Source: an uncultured Actinomyces sp.
GTDB lineage: Bacteria > Actinomycetota > Actinomycetes > Actinomycetales > Actinomycetaceae
Length of the DNA stretch: 23,315 bases
NCBI GenBank assembly: GCA_938041695.1
Contig: CALISI010000001.1
Location: 1 to 23,315, forward strand
Reading direction: 5' to 3'
Shown here in pieces: positions 1 to 6,925 of the stretch. The stretch's first letter is position 1. Each line of letters starts with the position of its first letter. The translations under genes were made by a program, and so were the position numbers. The notes beneath the pieces were generated by a model. That model worked only from the letters and a program-made list of their open reading frames with translations, was not told the origin of the DNA and made no database searches.

Positions 1-638
1 ATGACGCGCAGCTCGATGCCCCGGTCCAGGCAGTAATCGACCAGGTCGGGCAGGTCGGCCTCGTTCATGCCGCGCAGCACGAGGGCGTTGACCTTGATGG
101 GGCTCAGGCCCGCGCGGGCGGCGGCCTCGATGCCCTCCAGGACGTCGCCGAGGCGGTCGCGGCGGGTGATCACCGCGAAGTGCTCGGGGTCCAGAGAATC
201 AAGCGAAATGTTGACGCGGTTCAGACCCGCATCCTTCAGGCCCTGGGCGCGCTTGGCCAGGCCGAGCGCGTTCGTCGTGAGGGCCAGGTCAAGGGGACTC
301 CCCTCGTCGGTGCGCAGGTGGGAGCATGCTTCGATGATCCCTTCGAGGCCTCGGCGCAGGAGGGGTTCCCCGCCGGTGAAGCGGACCTGGCGGATCCCGA
401 GCCTCTCGACGCCAACGCGCACGAGGCGCACGACCTCGTCATCCGTCAGGGTTTCCTCGGTGGGCAGCCAGTCCAGGCCTTCGGGTGGCATGCAGTAGGA
501 ACAGCGCAGGTTGCAGCGGTCGGTGAGCGACACGCGCAGGTCGCGGGCCACACGCCCAAAGGTGTCGACGAGCCGCAGCGGCGCGTCACACGCCACCGCA
601 TCTGCCGCCTGAGAGGCGGAAACGAACTCGACAGACAT
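1..638 (-). CDS. moaA: GTP 3',8-cyclase MoaA, C-terminus cut off by window edge
   Basis: Radical-SAM enzyme that starts molybdenum cofactor synthesis by converting GTP to 3',8-cyclo-GTP, which MoaC then turns into cyclic pyranopterin phosphate. Translation from 638 gives 212 residues before the window ends. The SAM-binding cluster motif CNLRCSYC holds Cys42, Cys46 and Cys49, followed by FTGGEPLL (87-94), TTNALGL and an NISLDSLDP strand, in the order expected for MoaA. The C-terminal second 4Fe-4S cluster region is missing because it lies outside the window. The start is supported by a TAGGGT hexamer (650-645) ending 6 bases before the ATG with no Shine-Dalgarno sequence, so the mRNA is probably leaderless. 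It diverges from moeA and moaC across an 850-base gap. Family assignment is secure. Confidence 0.95.
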   Translation of the reverse strand, partial: MSVEFVSASQAADAVACDAPLRLVDTFGRVARDLRVSLTDRCNLRCSYCMPPEGLDWLPTEETLTDDEVVRLVRVGVERLGIRQVRFTGGEPLLRRGLEGIIEACSHLRTDEGSPLDLALTTNALGLAKRAQGLKDAGLNRVNISLDSLDPEHFAVITRRDRLGDVLEGIEAAARAGLSPIKVNALVLRGMNEADLPDLVDYCLDRGIELRV

Positions 639-783
639 GGCGCAACCCTACCGCGATTTGCCCTGTGTCCGCCCCTCGAAATACCGACTCCGAACGGCAT
701 GACGCGGCCCCTGCCTCGTCGTTGAGAGAAACGAGACAGCGGCCAGAGCTGACGAGCAAATGACCTCGGGGGCTACCGTTACC

Positions 784-789
784 CTACGA
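784..789 (+). promoter_or_regulatory. Candidate -10 element for the ADH remnant
   Basis: TACGAT lies 26 bases before the ATG at 816 and is preceded by an overlapping TACCCT-like hexamer. A GAGGAG ribosome binding site (about 805-810) follows. Together they suggest that the remnant still has its original expression signals. Confidence 0.35.
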
Positions 790-815
790 TCACATCACTC
801 ATCACGAGGAGAAAC

Positions 816-917
816 ATGCGCGCCGTCTTCGACCTGGGCCTACCTCTCGAGCGGGCCGCCGAGGGCTACGCAGCCATGGACGAGCGTCGCGCCACGAAGG
901 TTATGCTCACCGTCTGA
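816..917 (+). pseudogene. Internally deleted zinc-type alcohol dehydrogenase remnant (33 codons)
   Basis: A short frame with a good GAGGAG ribosome binding site encodes 33 residues. It opens with MRAV, a common N-terminus of zinc-dependent medium-chain alcohol dehydrogenases, and passes straight into PLERAAEGY and MDERRATKV, which resemble the extreme C-terminus of the same family. The roughly 300 catalytic residues between, including the zinc ligands and the GxGxxG nucleotide fold, are absent. The simplest reading is an in-frame internal deletion that kept the start signals and the stop. It could still be expressed as a micropeptide, but no enzyme function is possible. The family assignment rests on about 25 residues and is from memory of family C-termini. 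Confidence 0.5.
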
Positions 918-1159
918 TTCTGTCGCCCGACGGCGGCCTCGTGGCTTCCCGCCGCGAACGCTGACATTGGCATTCGCGTCCGCGCAGTCACGGGCCACAC
1001 AGCTTCGATGCCCGGGCAGCCCCACCACCGCGCGGGGCACCCAGTTTTTGCCCGTCGAAAGACCGATCACGAACGGCGACACGAATCCGGTTTATTGCAC
1101 CCATTGGTGGCGAGCATAGCCTTCGGGGCACCTGATTCCGCCGACGCATCGAGCAGAAT

Positions 1160-1236
1160 GGGGGGTTTGGCAGCATTAGAAGTCCCGTCACGGCGTGTCG
1201 CCGGCGTGTCGGCCTCCTAATGCTGCAATTCCCCCC
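1160..1236. repeat. Long imperfect inverted repeat / hairpin upstream of moeA
   Basis: The arms 1160-1179 and 1217-1236 pair through six G-C pairs, a short mismatched stretch, then a perfect 10-bp helix GCAGCATTAG with CTAATGCTGC. The 37-base loop contains a doubled CGTGTCG. It is neither followed by a T-run nor adjacent to moeA, which starts 254 bases further on. It may be a bidirectional terminator of a lost gene, a mobile-element end, or an RNA structure. Confidence 0.5.
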
Positions 1237-1477
1237 GACCTCCCACGGCCCGGCCGCTAAAACGAGCCGCAACGATCCAACCCAGCCTATGCCTCGTGCA
1301 GCGGACGCGAGACGGACGGCCACGTTCAACCGCCCGACCAACATCTCCCCTCAGGACCGCGACCGACGCTCTGGACCTACCTGCCCCCCGCGCGGCCACC
1401 TCCGGTCCGCCCGCCCCACGCCTCACCAAGCGGCGCGAGACAAACGGCCCATACGTCTCCCCCACGCCACCTGGCTC

Positions 1478-1483
1478 TACACT
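1478..1483 (+). promoter_or_regulatory. -10 element of moeA (leaderless)
   Basis: TACACT ends 6 bases before the ATG at 1490. A start of transcription about 7 bases downstream would fall on the A of ATG. No Shine-Dalgarno sequence and no clear -35 are visible. Confidence 0.55.
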
Positions 1484-1489
1484 GGACAC

Positions 1490-2767
1490 ATGCACGATCC
1501 CTCCCTGTCCACTGCGCAGCATCGCGAGCTAATCGAGGCCCTGGCGCTGAGCCACGTCCTCCCCCACGACACGCTTCCCATCGAGGAATGCCTCGGGCGA
1601 CGCCTGGCCGTCGACATCCACTCGCTCATCCCACTCCCCCCGTTCACGAACTCGGCGATGGACGGGTTCGCGGTGCGCCGCGAGGACTTGGAGGGCGAGG
1701 GCCCGTGGACTCTGCCCGTTGCGGGCGATATTCCGGCGGGCGACACCCGCGAGAACCACCTCGAGAAGGGGCAGGCCTGGCGTATCATGACGGGCGCTCC
1801 GATCCCCGAGGGCGCGGACACCGTCGTGAAGGTCGAGCACACAGACCACGCGGCAGGCGTCGCTCAGGCGCCCGACAGCGTCGAGATCCGCGTTGCCCCG
1901 AAGCTGGGCGCGAATGTGCGCATCGCGGGCGAGGCCCTCAAGGCCGGCTCCCCGGTCCTGAAGGCGGGCCACATCCTGGACGGGACCGCCCTGTCGGCCG
2001 CCGCCTCGGTCGGGCACGGCACCCTCACGGTCCTGCCCCGCCCGCGCGTCATCGTCGTCTCGACGGGCACGGAACTCAAGCGCGCAGGCGAGGCCCTCGA
2101 ACGCGGACAGATCCCAGATTCGAACGGCATCCTTCTGCGTGGCCTCGTCGAGGAGGCCGGCGGGCAGGTCGTCGCGCACCTGCGCACGGGGGACACCCCT
2201 GCCGAGCTGCGCCGAGCCCTCGATGAGGCCCCGGAGGCCGACCTGGTCCTCACGGCCGGCGGCATCTCGGCGGGCGCCTTCGAGGTCGTGCGCCTGACGC
2301 TTGGCACGGACGCGGGCTTCCACCACGTCGCGCAGCAGCCCGGCGGCCCGCAGGGCGTCGGCTCGACGCAGGTGGGCAGGGGCGGCCGCGAAACCCCGGT
2401 GATCTGCCTGCCCGGCAACCCGGTCTCGGTCTTTACGACGTTCCACATGTACGTCGCGGGCGCGCTGGCGGTCATGTCCGGCCTCGTCGCCCCCGAGCAC
2501 GGCGGAACGGTCCCGAGCGGCGTCATCGCCCGCGCGCGCGTGGGCTGGGTCTGCCCATCCGGAAAGACGCAGTTCATCCCGCTTCGTTTCGTCTCCGGCG
2601 AGGGGGACGAGGCCGGGGCCCGCTGGGTGGAACCGGTACACCCCCTGGGGTCGAAGTCGCACCTGGTGGCCTCGCTCGCGAACGCGGAGGCGATCGGCGT
2701 GGTCGCGCCCGACGTTGAGACGCTCGAGGCCGGCCAGGAGCTGGCGGTCGTCCCGCTCGTGGGCTGA
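1490..2767 (+). CDS. moeA: Molybdopterin molybdenumtransferase MoeA
   Basis: Inserts molybdate into adenylylated molybdopterin, the last step of basic Mo-cofactor synthesis. The 425-residue product has the family landmarks in order: PPFTNSAMDGFAVR (50-63), IMTGAPIPEGADTVVKVE (99-116), the MoCF-type core STGTELKRAGEAL (191-203), TAGGISAGAFEVV (255-267), CLPGNPVSVF (306-315), and a C-terminal beta-barrel (about 343-424). In the GG-S-G motif the residues after SAG are AFE rather than the acidic stretch of E. coli MoeA; from memory this is usual in actinobacterial homologues. The frame is open back to 1220, but the upstream translation is low-complexity and lacks family similarity. The TACACT hexamer also places the start at 1490. 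moaC follows after 35 bases on the same strand. Confidence 0.93.
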   Translation: MHDPSLSTAQHRELIEALALSHVLPHDTLPIEECLGRRLAVDIHSLIPLPPFTNSAMDGFAVRREDLEGEGPWTLPVAGDIPAGDTRENHLEKGQAWRIMTGAPIPEGADTVVKVEHTDHAAGVAQAPDSVEIRVAPKLGANVRIAGEALKAGSPVLKAGHILDGTALSAAASVGHGTLTVLPRPRVIVVSTGTELKRAGEALERGQIPDSNGILLRGLVEEAGGQVVAHLRTGDTPAELRRALDEAPEADLVLTAGGISAGAFEVVRLTLGTDAGFHHVAQQPGGPQGVGSTQVGRGGRETPVICLPGNPVSVFTTFHMYVAGALAVMSGLVAPEHGGTVPSGVIARARVGWVCPSGKTQFIPLRFVSGEGDEAGARWVEPVHPLGSKSHLVASLANAEAIGVVAPDVETLEAGQELAVVPLVG

Positions 2768-2802
2768 CCTGCATCATGGAGAGAATTAACGAGAGGAAAC
2801 CC

Positions 2803-3285
2803 ATGAAATTCACGCATCTGAACGAGGACGGCGCCGCCTACATGGTGGACGTGACCGCAAAGAATCCGACGGTGCGCCAGGCGAGCGCCTCCTGCCGCGT
2901 GGATTGCTCGCCCGAGGTCATGCAGGCCCTGCGTGACGGCACTGTCCCGAAGGGCGACGTCCTGGCGGTAGCGCGCGTGGCAGGCATTTCGGCGGCGAAG
3001 CGCGTCCCCGAGCTACTGCCCCTCGCGCACACGATCGGCGTGCACGGCTGCGCGGTGGACCTGAGCCTGGAGGACGATCACGTGGCGATCCGCGCGACCG
3101 TGCGCACGGCTGACCGCACGGGTGTGGAGATGGAGGCGCTGACCTCGGTGACGGTCGCGGCTCTCGCGATCGTCGACATGGTCAAGGGCGTGGACCGCTC
3201 CGCCCGCATTCGCGAGGCGAAGATCGTGGCGAAGTCGGGCGGCCGCAGCGGCGACTGGGTGCGCCCGGAGGACCCGCAGGACTGA
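2803..3285 (+). CDS. moaC: Cyclic pyranopterin monophosphate synthase MoaC
   Basis: Converts the MoaA product 3',8-cyclo-GTP into cyclic pyranopterin monophosphate. The 160-residue length matches the family (about 160). Visible landmarks are MVDVTAK near the N-terminus, the conserved KGDVLAVARVAGI stretch, ELLPLAHTIGVHG with its active-site region, RTADRTGVEMEALTSVTVAALAIVDMVK, and the C-terminal KSGGRSG. The frame opens 9 codons earlier at 2776, but the ATG at 2803 has a GAGAGG ribosome binding site (about 2791-2796) at ideal spacing and gives the standard MoaC N-terminus. It sits 35 bases after moeA and is probably cotranscribed with it. It ends before a terminator at 3304. Confidence 0.95.
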   Translation: MKFTHLNEDGAAYMVDVTAKNPTVRQASASCRVDCSPEVMQALRDGTVPKGDVLAVARVAGISAAKRVPELLPLAHTIGVHGCAVDLSLEDDHVAIRATVRTADRTGVEMEALTSVTVAALAIVDMVKGVDRSARIREAKIVAKSGGRSGDWVRPEDPQD

Positions 3286-3303
3286 CGCCCCTGCTGTACG
3301 AGG

Positions 3304-3338
3304 AGGCCGCCCGCAGCAAGTGCGTCGGGCGGCCTTTT
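3304..3338 (+). terminator. Rho-independent terminator after moaC
   Basis: A 10-bp stem AGGCCGCCCG / CGGGCGGCCT with a 12-base loop is followed by a short T-run. It lies between the convergent moaC and mogA genes. The minus strand lacks a T-run, so it mainly serves the plus strand. Confidence 0.8.
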
Positions 3339-3356
3339 CGTTGCAATCTCAGCCTT

Positions 3357-3848
3357 TTATGCGCGCGGGTGGTCGCCGCCCGCGAGCTGGTCGATGATGT
3401 GGGCGACGAGCGGGCCGATGACGGCCACGGCATCGGTGACACCGCCGCGGGAGCCGGGGGCGTTCACGACGAGGGCCCCCTCGGGCGAACGCGCGGTCAC
3501 GCCGACGAGGCCTCGCGAGAGGGCGGCGGAGGCGATCTTTTCTTCGCCGCGGCGCCGAATCGCGTCGGCGAGGCCGTCGATGCGGGTGACGAGGAGCGGC
3601 TCGGTGGCCTCGGGGGTGACGTCGCGGGGCGCTAGGCCGGTGCCGCCGGTCGTGAAGACGAAACGGGCGCCGTCCGACACGGCCGCGACAATTGCGCCGC
3701 GGATGGCGTCGACGTCGTCGGGGACGATCTCGACCGACGCCTCGATGTCATGGTCCGCGAGGAGGCGCGCGGTCAGGGGCCCGGAGAGGTCCTCGGCGAG
3801 GCCAGCGGAGCAGCGGTCGGAGACCGTGATGACGCGCGCGGGGATCAT
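3357..3848 (-). CDS. mogA: MogA/MoaB-type molybdopterin adenylyltransferase
   Basis: Adenylylates molybdopterin to prime it for MoeA. The 163-residue protein is a single MoCF (MPT-binding) domain: ITVSDRCSAG at the N-terminus, then FTTGGTGLAPRDVTPEAT (about 65-82), whose GGTG and APRD residues bind molybdopterin, then the C-terminal LVVNAPGSRGGVTDAVAVIGPLV. Whether it should be called MogA or MoaB cannot be settled from the sequence, because the two share this fold. Its ATG follows the tadA stop codon by one base, so it is cotranscribed and translationally coupled with tadA. It converges on moaC, so the pathway genes form two facing transcripts. Confidence 0.9.
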   Translation of the reverse strand: MIPARVITVSDRCSAGLAEDLSGPLTARLLADHDIEASVEIVPDDVDAIRGAIVAAVSDGARFVFTTGGTGLAPRDVTPEATEPLLVTRIDGLADAIRRRGEEKIASAALSRGLVGVTARSPEGALVVNAPGSRGGVTDAVAVIGPLVAHIIDQLAGGDHPRA

Positions 3849-3849
3849 G

Positions 3850-5160
3850 TCAGTGGCGGGCCTTGCCGCGGCGACGCCCGGAGCGGCGCACGCGAATCCC
3901 GGAGGTGATGGGGTCGACGTCGTTGAACTGGCGCGGGGACAGCTCGTAGTCGACGCGGCGCGCGGGTTCGGGCTCGAACGCCTGCGGGAGGGGGCGCTGC
4001 GGGCGCTCACTCGTGCGCTTTTGGGCGCGCTGGGGGAATACGGGCGGCGCGGAAATCGGTTCGTCCGCGACGGGCGCGGAGGCCGGAGGCCGGGGCGCGC
4101 TCTCGCGCAGCGGCTGAGCAAGGGGACGGCCGGGCTGTGCGGGCGTGTAGAGGCCCTCGGGCACAGACGCGGTCGGGCGTACGCGGACGGGACGAATCTG
4201 AGGGACGGAGCGCGTGATCGGGCCACGCGTCGTGTTGGGCGAAACCGCAGGTAGGACCGGTGCGGCACTGCGGTAGGGCGGCTGCGAAACCGGGGTCGAC
4301 GCGGAGGCGGCGGGTTCGATCGAGGAGCCTGCGGGGATGTCCGCAGGGTCGTCGGCGTTGCCGGAGACACGCTCGGAGAAGGGGCGGCCCGCTCGGCGAG
4401 GCAGGGGCGAGGCCTCGCTGCCGTGGTGGCTGACGCGACTGGACGGGGGAGGCACGGGGTAGGCCCGACCTCGGGGAGGATCGGCAGGGATGACAGGAGC
4501 AGCGTGAGCCGCGGGTGCAACAGGAGCCGCGGGGGTGATGAGCTGCGCGGGAACGCCCTCGTCGTGAGGGGCTTCGTCGTGCGGGAGGCCGTGATGGACC
4601 GGTTCAGGCGTCTGGTTCTCTTCGTAGGGAACGACGATCGGCGAAACCAGGTCACTGGGCTCGTGGACGGGGGCCTGGACGACAGGCATTTCGTCGGCAC
4701 TGCGGCAACCGAGGAAGAAGGAACGCAGCTGCATGGCGGCCTCTTGGGCGAGAACACCACCAACGACCTCGGTCGGGTGCGGCATGCGGGCATCGCGCAG
4801 AACGTCGCGCAGGGAGCCCGCAGCGCCCGCCTTCGGGTCCCACGCGCCGAAGACAACACGATCAATGCGGGAGGCGAGAATGGCACCCGCGCACATCGTG
4901 CAGGGTTCCAGGGTGACGACGAGGGTACAGCCCGTCAGGCGCCAGGTACCTCTGACGCGACCAGCCTCACGGAGCGCGACGATTTCGGCGTGACCTGCGG
5001 GATCGTGGTGCGCCTCGCGGCAGTTCCATCCGCGGCCGATGATCCGGCCGTTGTCGTCGACGACGACAGCCCCGACGGGGACATCTCCCGCCTCGCGGGC
5101 ACGGTTGGCCAGGAAAAGGGCCTTGCCCATTGCTTCGCGGTACTGCTCATTCACGGTCAC
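3850..5160 (-). CDS. tadA: tRNA-specific adenosine deaminase TadA with long disordered C-terminal extension
   Basis: Deaminates adenosine 34 to inosine in the anticodon of tRNA-Arg(ACG), a substrate encoded in this window at 12222-12294. Residues 1 to about 155 are a complete cytidine-deaminase-fold domain: GHAEI supplies the zinc ligand His57 and proton-shuttle Glu59, and EPCTMCAGA supplies Cys87 and Cys90. From about 160 to 436 the protein is a proline-, alanine- and serine-rich, apparently disordered tail ending in the basic stretch RVRRSGRRRGKARH. Standalone TadA is normally 150-170 residues, so the tail is unusual. The GTG at 5160 was chosen because TAAGCT (5172-5167) ends 6 bases before it. 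A second in-frame GTG at 5154 is the alternative. mogA follows directly. Confidence 0.9.
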   Translation of the reverse strand: MTVNEQYREAMGKALFLANRAREAGDVPVGAVVVDDNGRIIGRGWNCREAHHDPAGHAEIVALREAGRVRGTWRLTGCTLVVTLEPCTMCAGAILASRIDRVVFGAWDPKAGAAGSLRDVLRDARMPHPTEVVGGVLAQEAAMQLRSFFLGCRSADEMPVVQAPVHEPSDLVSPIVVPYEENQTPEPVHHGLPHDEAPHDEGVPAQLITPAAPVAPAAHAAPVIPADPPRGRAYPVPPPSSRVSHHGSEASPLPRRAGRPFSERVSGNADDPADIPAGSSIEPAASASTPVSQPPYRSAAPVLPAVSPNTTRGPITRSVPQIRPVRVRPTASVPEGLYTPAQPGRPLAQPLRESAPRPPASAPVADEPISAPPVFPQRAQKRTSERPQRPLPQAFEPEPARRVDYELSPRQFNDVDPITSGIRVRRSGRRRGKARH

Positions 5161-5166
5161 CCTACT

Positions 5167-5172
5167 AGCTTA
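5167..5172 (-). promoter_or_regulatory. -10 element of tadA-mogA (leaderless)
   Basis: TAAGCT ends 6 bases before the GTG at 5160. A second overlapping hexamer, TAGGGT (5164-5159), would fit a start at 5154 less well, with a 4-base gap. Confidence 0.4.
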
Positions 5173-5352
5173 CCGGCCAAATCACAGTTGGGGTAGTTGG
5201 AATCCACAGGGGCTCATGATGCTCGTGTGACGAATGAGTTTGTCACCACATCGATCAGGCGACCAGCCCAGACCGCCCGGCGTCACGGAACCACGCGCGA
5301 GGCCCCTGCCTCGTCTTCAACACACTGGATGCGCGGCGACGGACGAACAGGG

Positions 5353-5358
5353 TAGCCT
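5353..5358 (+). promoter_or_regulatory. -10 element of upp (leaderless)
   Basis: TAGCCT ends 6 bases before the ATG at 5365, and no Shine-Dalgarno sequence precedes the start. The motif GCCCCTGCCTCGTC lies upstream at 5302-5315. Confidence 0.5.
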
Positions 5359-5364
5359 ATAACC

Positions 5365-6003
5365 ATGCGCCTCCACGTAGCTAATCACCCCCTGATCACC
5401 CACAAGCTCACCGTTCTGCGCGATCGCGAAACGCCGTCGGCGACGTTCCGCCAGCTCGTGGACGAACTGGTCACCCTGCTCGCCTATGAGGCGACCCGCG
5501 AGGTGGCCGTCACCGAGACCCCCATCGAGACCCCCGTTGCTCCCACGGTTGGCCTGAAGCTTTCCGAGCCTCGCCCGATTGTGGTCCCCGTCCTGCGCGC
5601 AGGCCTGGGCATGCTCGAGGGCATGACCCGCATGCTGCCCACGGCCGAGGTCGGTTTCCTGGGCATGCGTCGCGACGACGACACCCTGGAGATCGAGACC
5701 TACGCGAATCGCCTGCCGGAGGATCTGTCGGGCCGCCAGTGCTTCGTGCTGGACCCCATGCTGGCCACCGGTCACACCATGGTCGCGGCCACCAACTACC
5801 TCTTTGAGCGCGGCGCGAAGGATGTCACCTGCGTGTGCATCCTGGCCGCTCCCGAGGGCATCAAGACGCTCGAGGACGCGATCGGCGACCGCGCCGACGT
5901 GAACGTCGTCGTCGCAGCTGTCGACGATCACCTCAATGAGAAGTCCTACATCGTCCCCGGCCTGGGCGACGCGGGCGACCGCCTGTACGGCATCATCGAC
6001 TGA
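5365..6003 (+). CDS. upp: Uracil phosphoribosyltransferase
   Basis: Makes UMP from uracil and PRPP in pyrimidine salvage, in the cytoplasm. The 212-residue length is normal for the family. The PRPP-binding motif is VLDPMLATGHTMVAA (about 128-142). Other conserved parts are PIVVPVLRAGLGMLEGM (71-87), the uracil-contacting C-terminus YIVPGLGDAGDRLYG, and the N-terminal HPLITHKLTVLRD. The gene stands alone with its own leaderless promoter and a probable terminator at 6060-6103. A uracil permease at 14756 would supply its substrate. Confidence 0.97.
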   Translation: MRLHVANHPLITHKLTVLRDRETPSATFRQLVDELVTLLAYEATREVAVTETPIETPVAPTVGLKLSEPRPIVVPVLRAGLGMLEGMTRMLPTAEVGFLGMRRDDDTLEIETYANRLPEDLSGRQCFVLDPMLATGHTMVAATNYLFERGAKDVTCVCILAAPEGIKTLEDAIGDRADVNVVVAAVDDHLNEKSYIVPGLGDAGDRLYGIID

Positions 6004-6059
6004 CGAGGCCGCACCCCCACGCGTCACCACGCCGAGGGATGCGACGCAGCTAACGCCAC

Positions 6060-6113
6060 ACGAGGAGTGGGGTCGGGATGAAGGTCCCGCACCCACCCCT
6101 CGTATTTACTCAT
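6060..6113 (+). terminator. Probable terminator of upp
   Basis: An imperfect hairpin pairs ACGAGGAGTGGGGTCGGG (6060-6077) with CCCGCACCCACCCCTCGT (6086-6103). It is followed by ATTTACTCATT, and the DNA then becomes markedly AT-rich to about 6160. Confidence 0.6.
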
Positions 6114-6230
6114 TAATAAACGAATAAATTAACCTACTTGGCTATTTTGGACTCATTTTCCCTGATCACAACCTCATGTGACCTTGAACGCTAAGAGTTC
6201 GTCAGTCTCGAAAATAACCTTCCGGCGCTT

Positions 6231-6236
6231 CATGCT
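6231..6236 (+). promoter_or_regulatory. -10 element of the YagU-like gene (leaderless)
   Basis: CATGCT ends 6 bases before the ATG at 6243. It is weaker than the TAnnnT hexamers elsewhere but has the same spacing, and no ribosome binding site is present. Confidence 0.4.
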
Positions 6237-6242
6237 TGTCAC

Positions 6243-6797
6243 ATGGCACTGATTCAGACCAATCCCAAGCGCCGCCGCTACGGCGTCGCAGCACTCGCAG
6301 GTGTTCTCGGCGGAATCGTCTCTGCCATCGTGAAGTTCGGCTGGGAGGTGCCGCTGCCTCCGCGTACGCCCGAGCGCAACGCCACCAACCCGCCCCAGGA
6401 ACTGCTCCAGCAGCTAGGCATCCCGGAGAGCGTCACGCACCTGTCCTACACCTTCAACGGTAACGAAGGACTCCCCTGGATCTCCTTCATCGTCCACTTC
6501 TCGTTCTCGATCGCTTTCGCGGTTCTCTACTGCGTGCTCGCCGAGCGCTTCCCACAGATCAAGCTCTGGCAGGGTGCCGCCTTCGGTATCTTCGTCTACG
6601 TGGCCTTCCACGTCGTCCTCATGCCACTGATGGGCACCGTTCCGGCACCCTGGAACCAGCCCTTCGCCGAGCACTTCTCCGAGTTCTTCGGCCACATCAT
6701 CTGGCTGTGGGTCATCGAAGTCTTCCGCCGCGACATGCGTAACCGCATCACGCACGAGCCGGACGCCGAGTTCCCGCTCGAGGCTCGCACCAACTGA
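6243..6797 (+). CDS. YagU/DUF1440-family membrane protein
   Basis: 184 residues with the layout of the YagU family. There is an N-terminal helix (GVAALAGVLGGIVSAIVKFGWE), a conserved loop PLPPRTPERNATNPPQ, and later helices around 80-98, 108-130 and 145-160, including FVYVAFHVVLMPLMG and the conserved AEHFSEFFGHIIWLWVIEVFRRD near the end. E. coli YagU is an inner-membrane protein linked to acid resistance; that role is known only for that homologue and should not be assumed here. The gene is monocistronic, with an AT-rich upstream region (6100-6170) and a very strong terminator after it. Family assignment rests on motif recognition. Confidence 0.8.
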   Translation: MALIQTNPKRRRYGVAALAGVLGGIVSAIVKFGWEVPLPPRTPERNATNPPQELLQQLGIPESVTHLSYTFNGNEGLPWISFIVHFSFSIAFAVLYCVLAERFPQIKLWQGAAFGIFVYVAFHVVLMPLMGTVPAPWNQPFAEHFSEFFGHIIWLWVIEVFRRDMRNRITHEPDAEFPLEARTN

Positions 6798-6818
6798 TCG
6801 CCGCTCACGCGGACAGAC

Positions 6819-6856
6819 GGGTGGCCCCCGGAACCCAAGGGTTCCGGGGGCCACCC
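6819..6856. terminator. Strong bidirectional terminator hairpin
   Basis: A perfect 18-bp stem has arms at 6819-6836 and 6839-6856 and a 2-base AA core. It lies between the convergent YagU-like gene and metQ. There is no good T-run on either side, so it may act as a transcription barrier or mRNA 3'-end stabiliser as much as an intrinsic terminator. Confidence 0.8.
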
Positions 6857-6925
6857 GCTTATCTATGCAGATCCCTGCATCCGCGATCCGTCAGCCGCAG
6901 CGCCTGCGCGCCCCGGCCTCGCAGG

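Larger units (their letters stand above)
639..1489. other. Gene-poor gap between moaA and moeA
   Basis: About 850 bases lie between divergent moaA and moeA. I see an alcohol dehydrogenase remnant with promoter and ribosome binding site (816-917), a long inverted repeat (1160-1236), and a GCCCCTGCCTCGTC motif (707-720). Open frames at 760-1119, 840-1082 and 988-1344 have arginine-, serine- and proline-rich translations that match no family I know, and they look like chance frames in GC-rich DNA. The stretch reads as a degraded former gene region rather than a long regulatory leader. Confidence 0.6.

Noticed and set aside
760..1344. Protein genes on either strand in the moaA-moeA gap
   Set aside because: Frames at 760-1119, 840-1082 and 988-1344 have no ribosome binding sites, no recognisable motifs and arginine/serine-rich composition typical of chance frames in GC-rich DNA.
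1220..1489. 90-residue N-terminal extension of moeA
   Set aside because: The frame is open, but the translation is low-complexity and unlike MoeA. The -10 element at 1478 and the family start both support 1490.
2776..2802. Nine extra N-terminal codons of moaC
   Set aside because: The GAGAGG ribosome binding site lies inside this stretch and points to the ATG at 2803.
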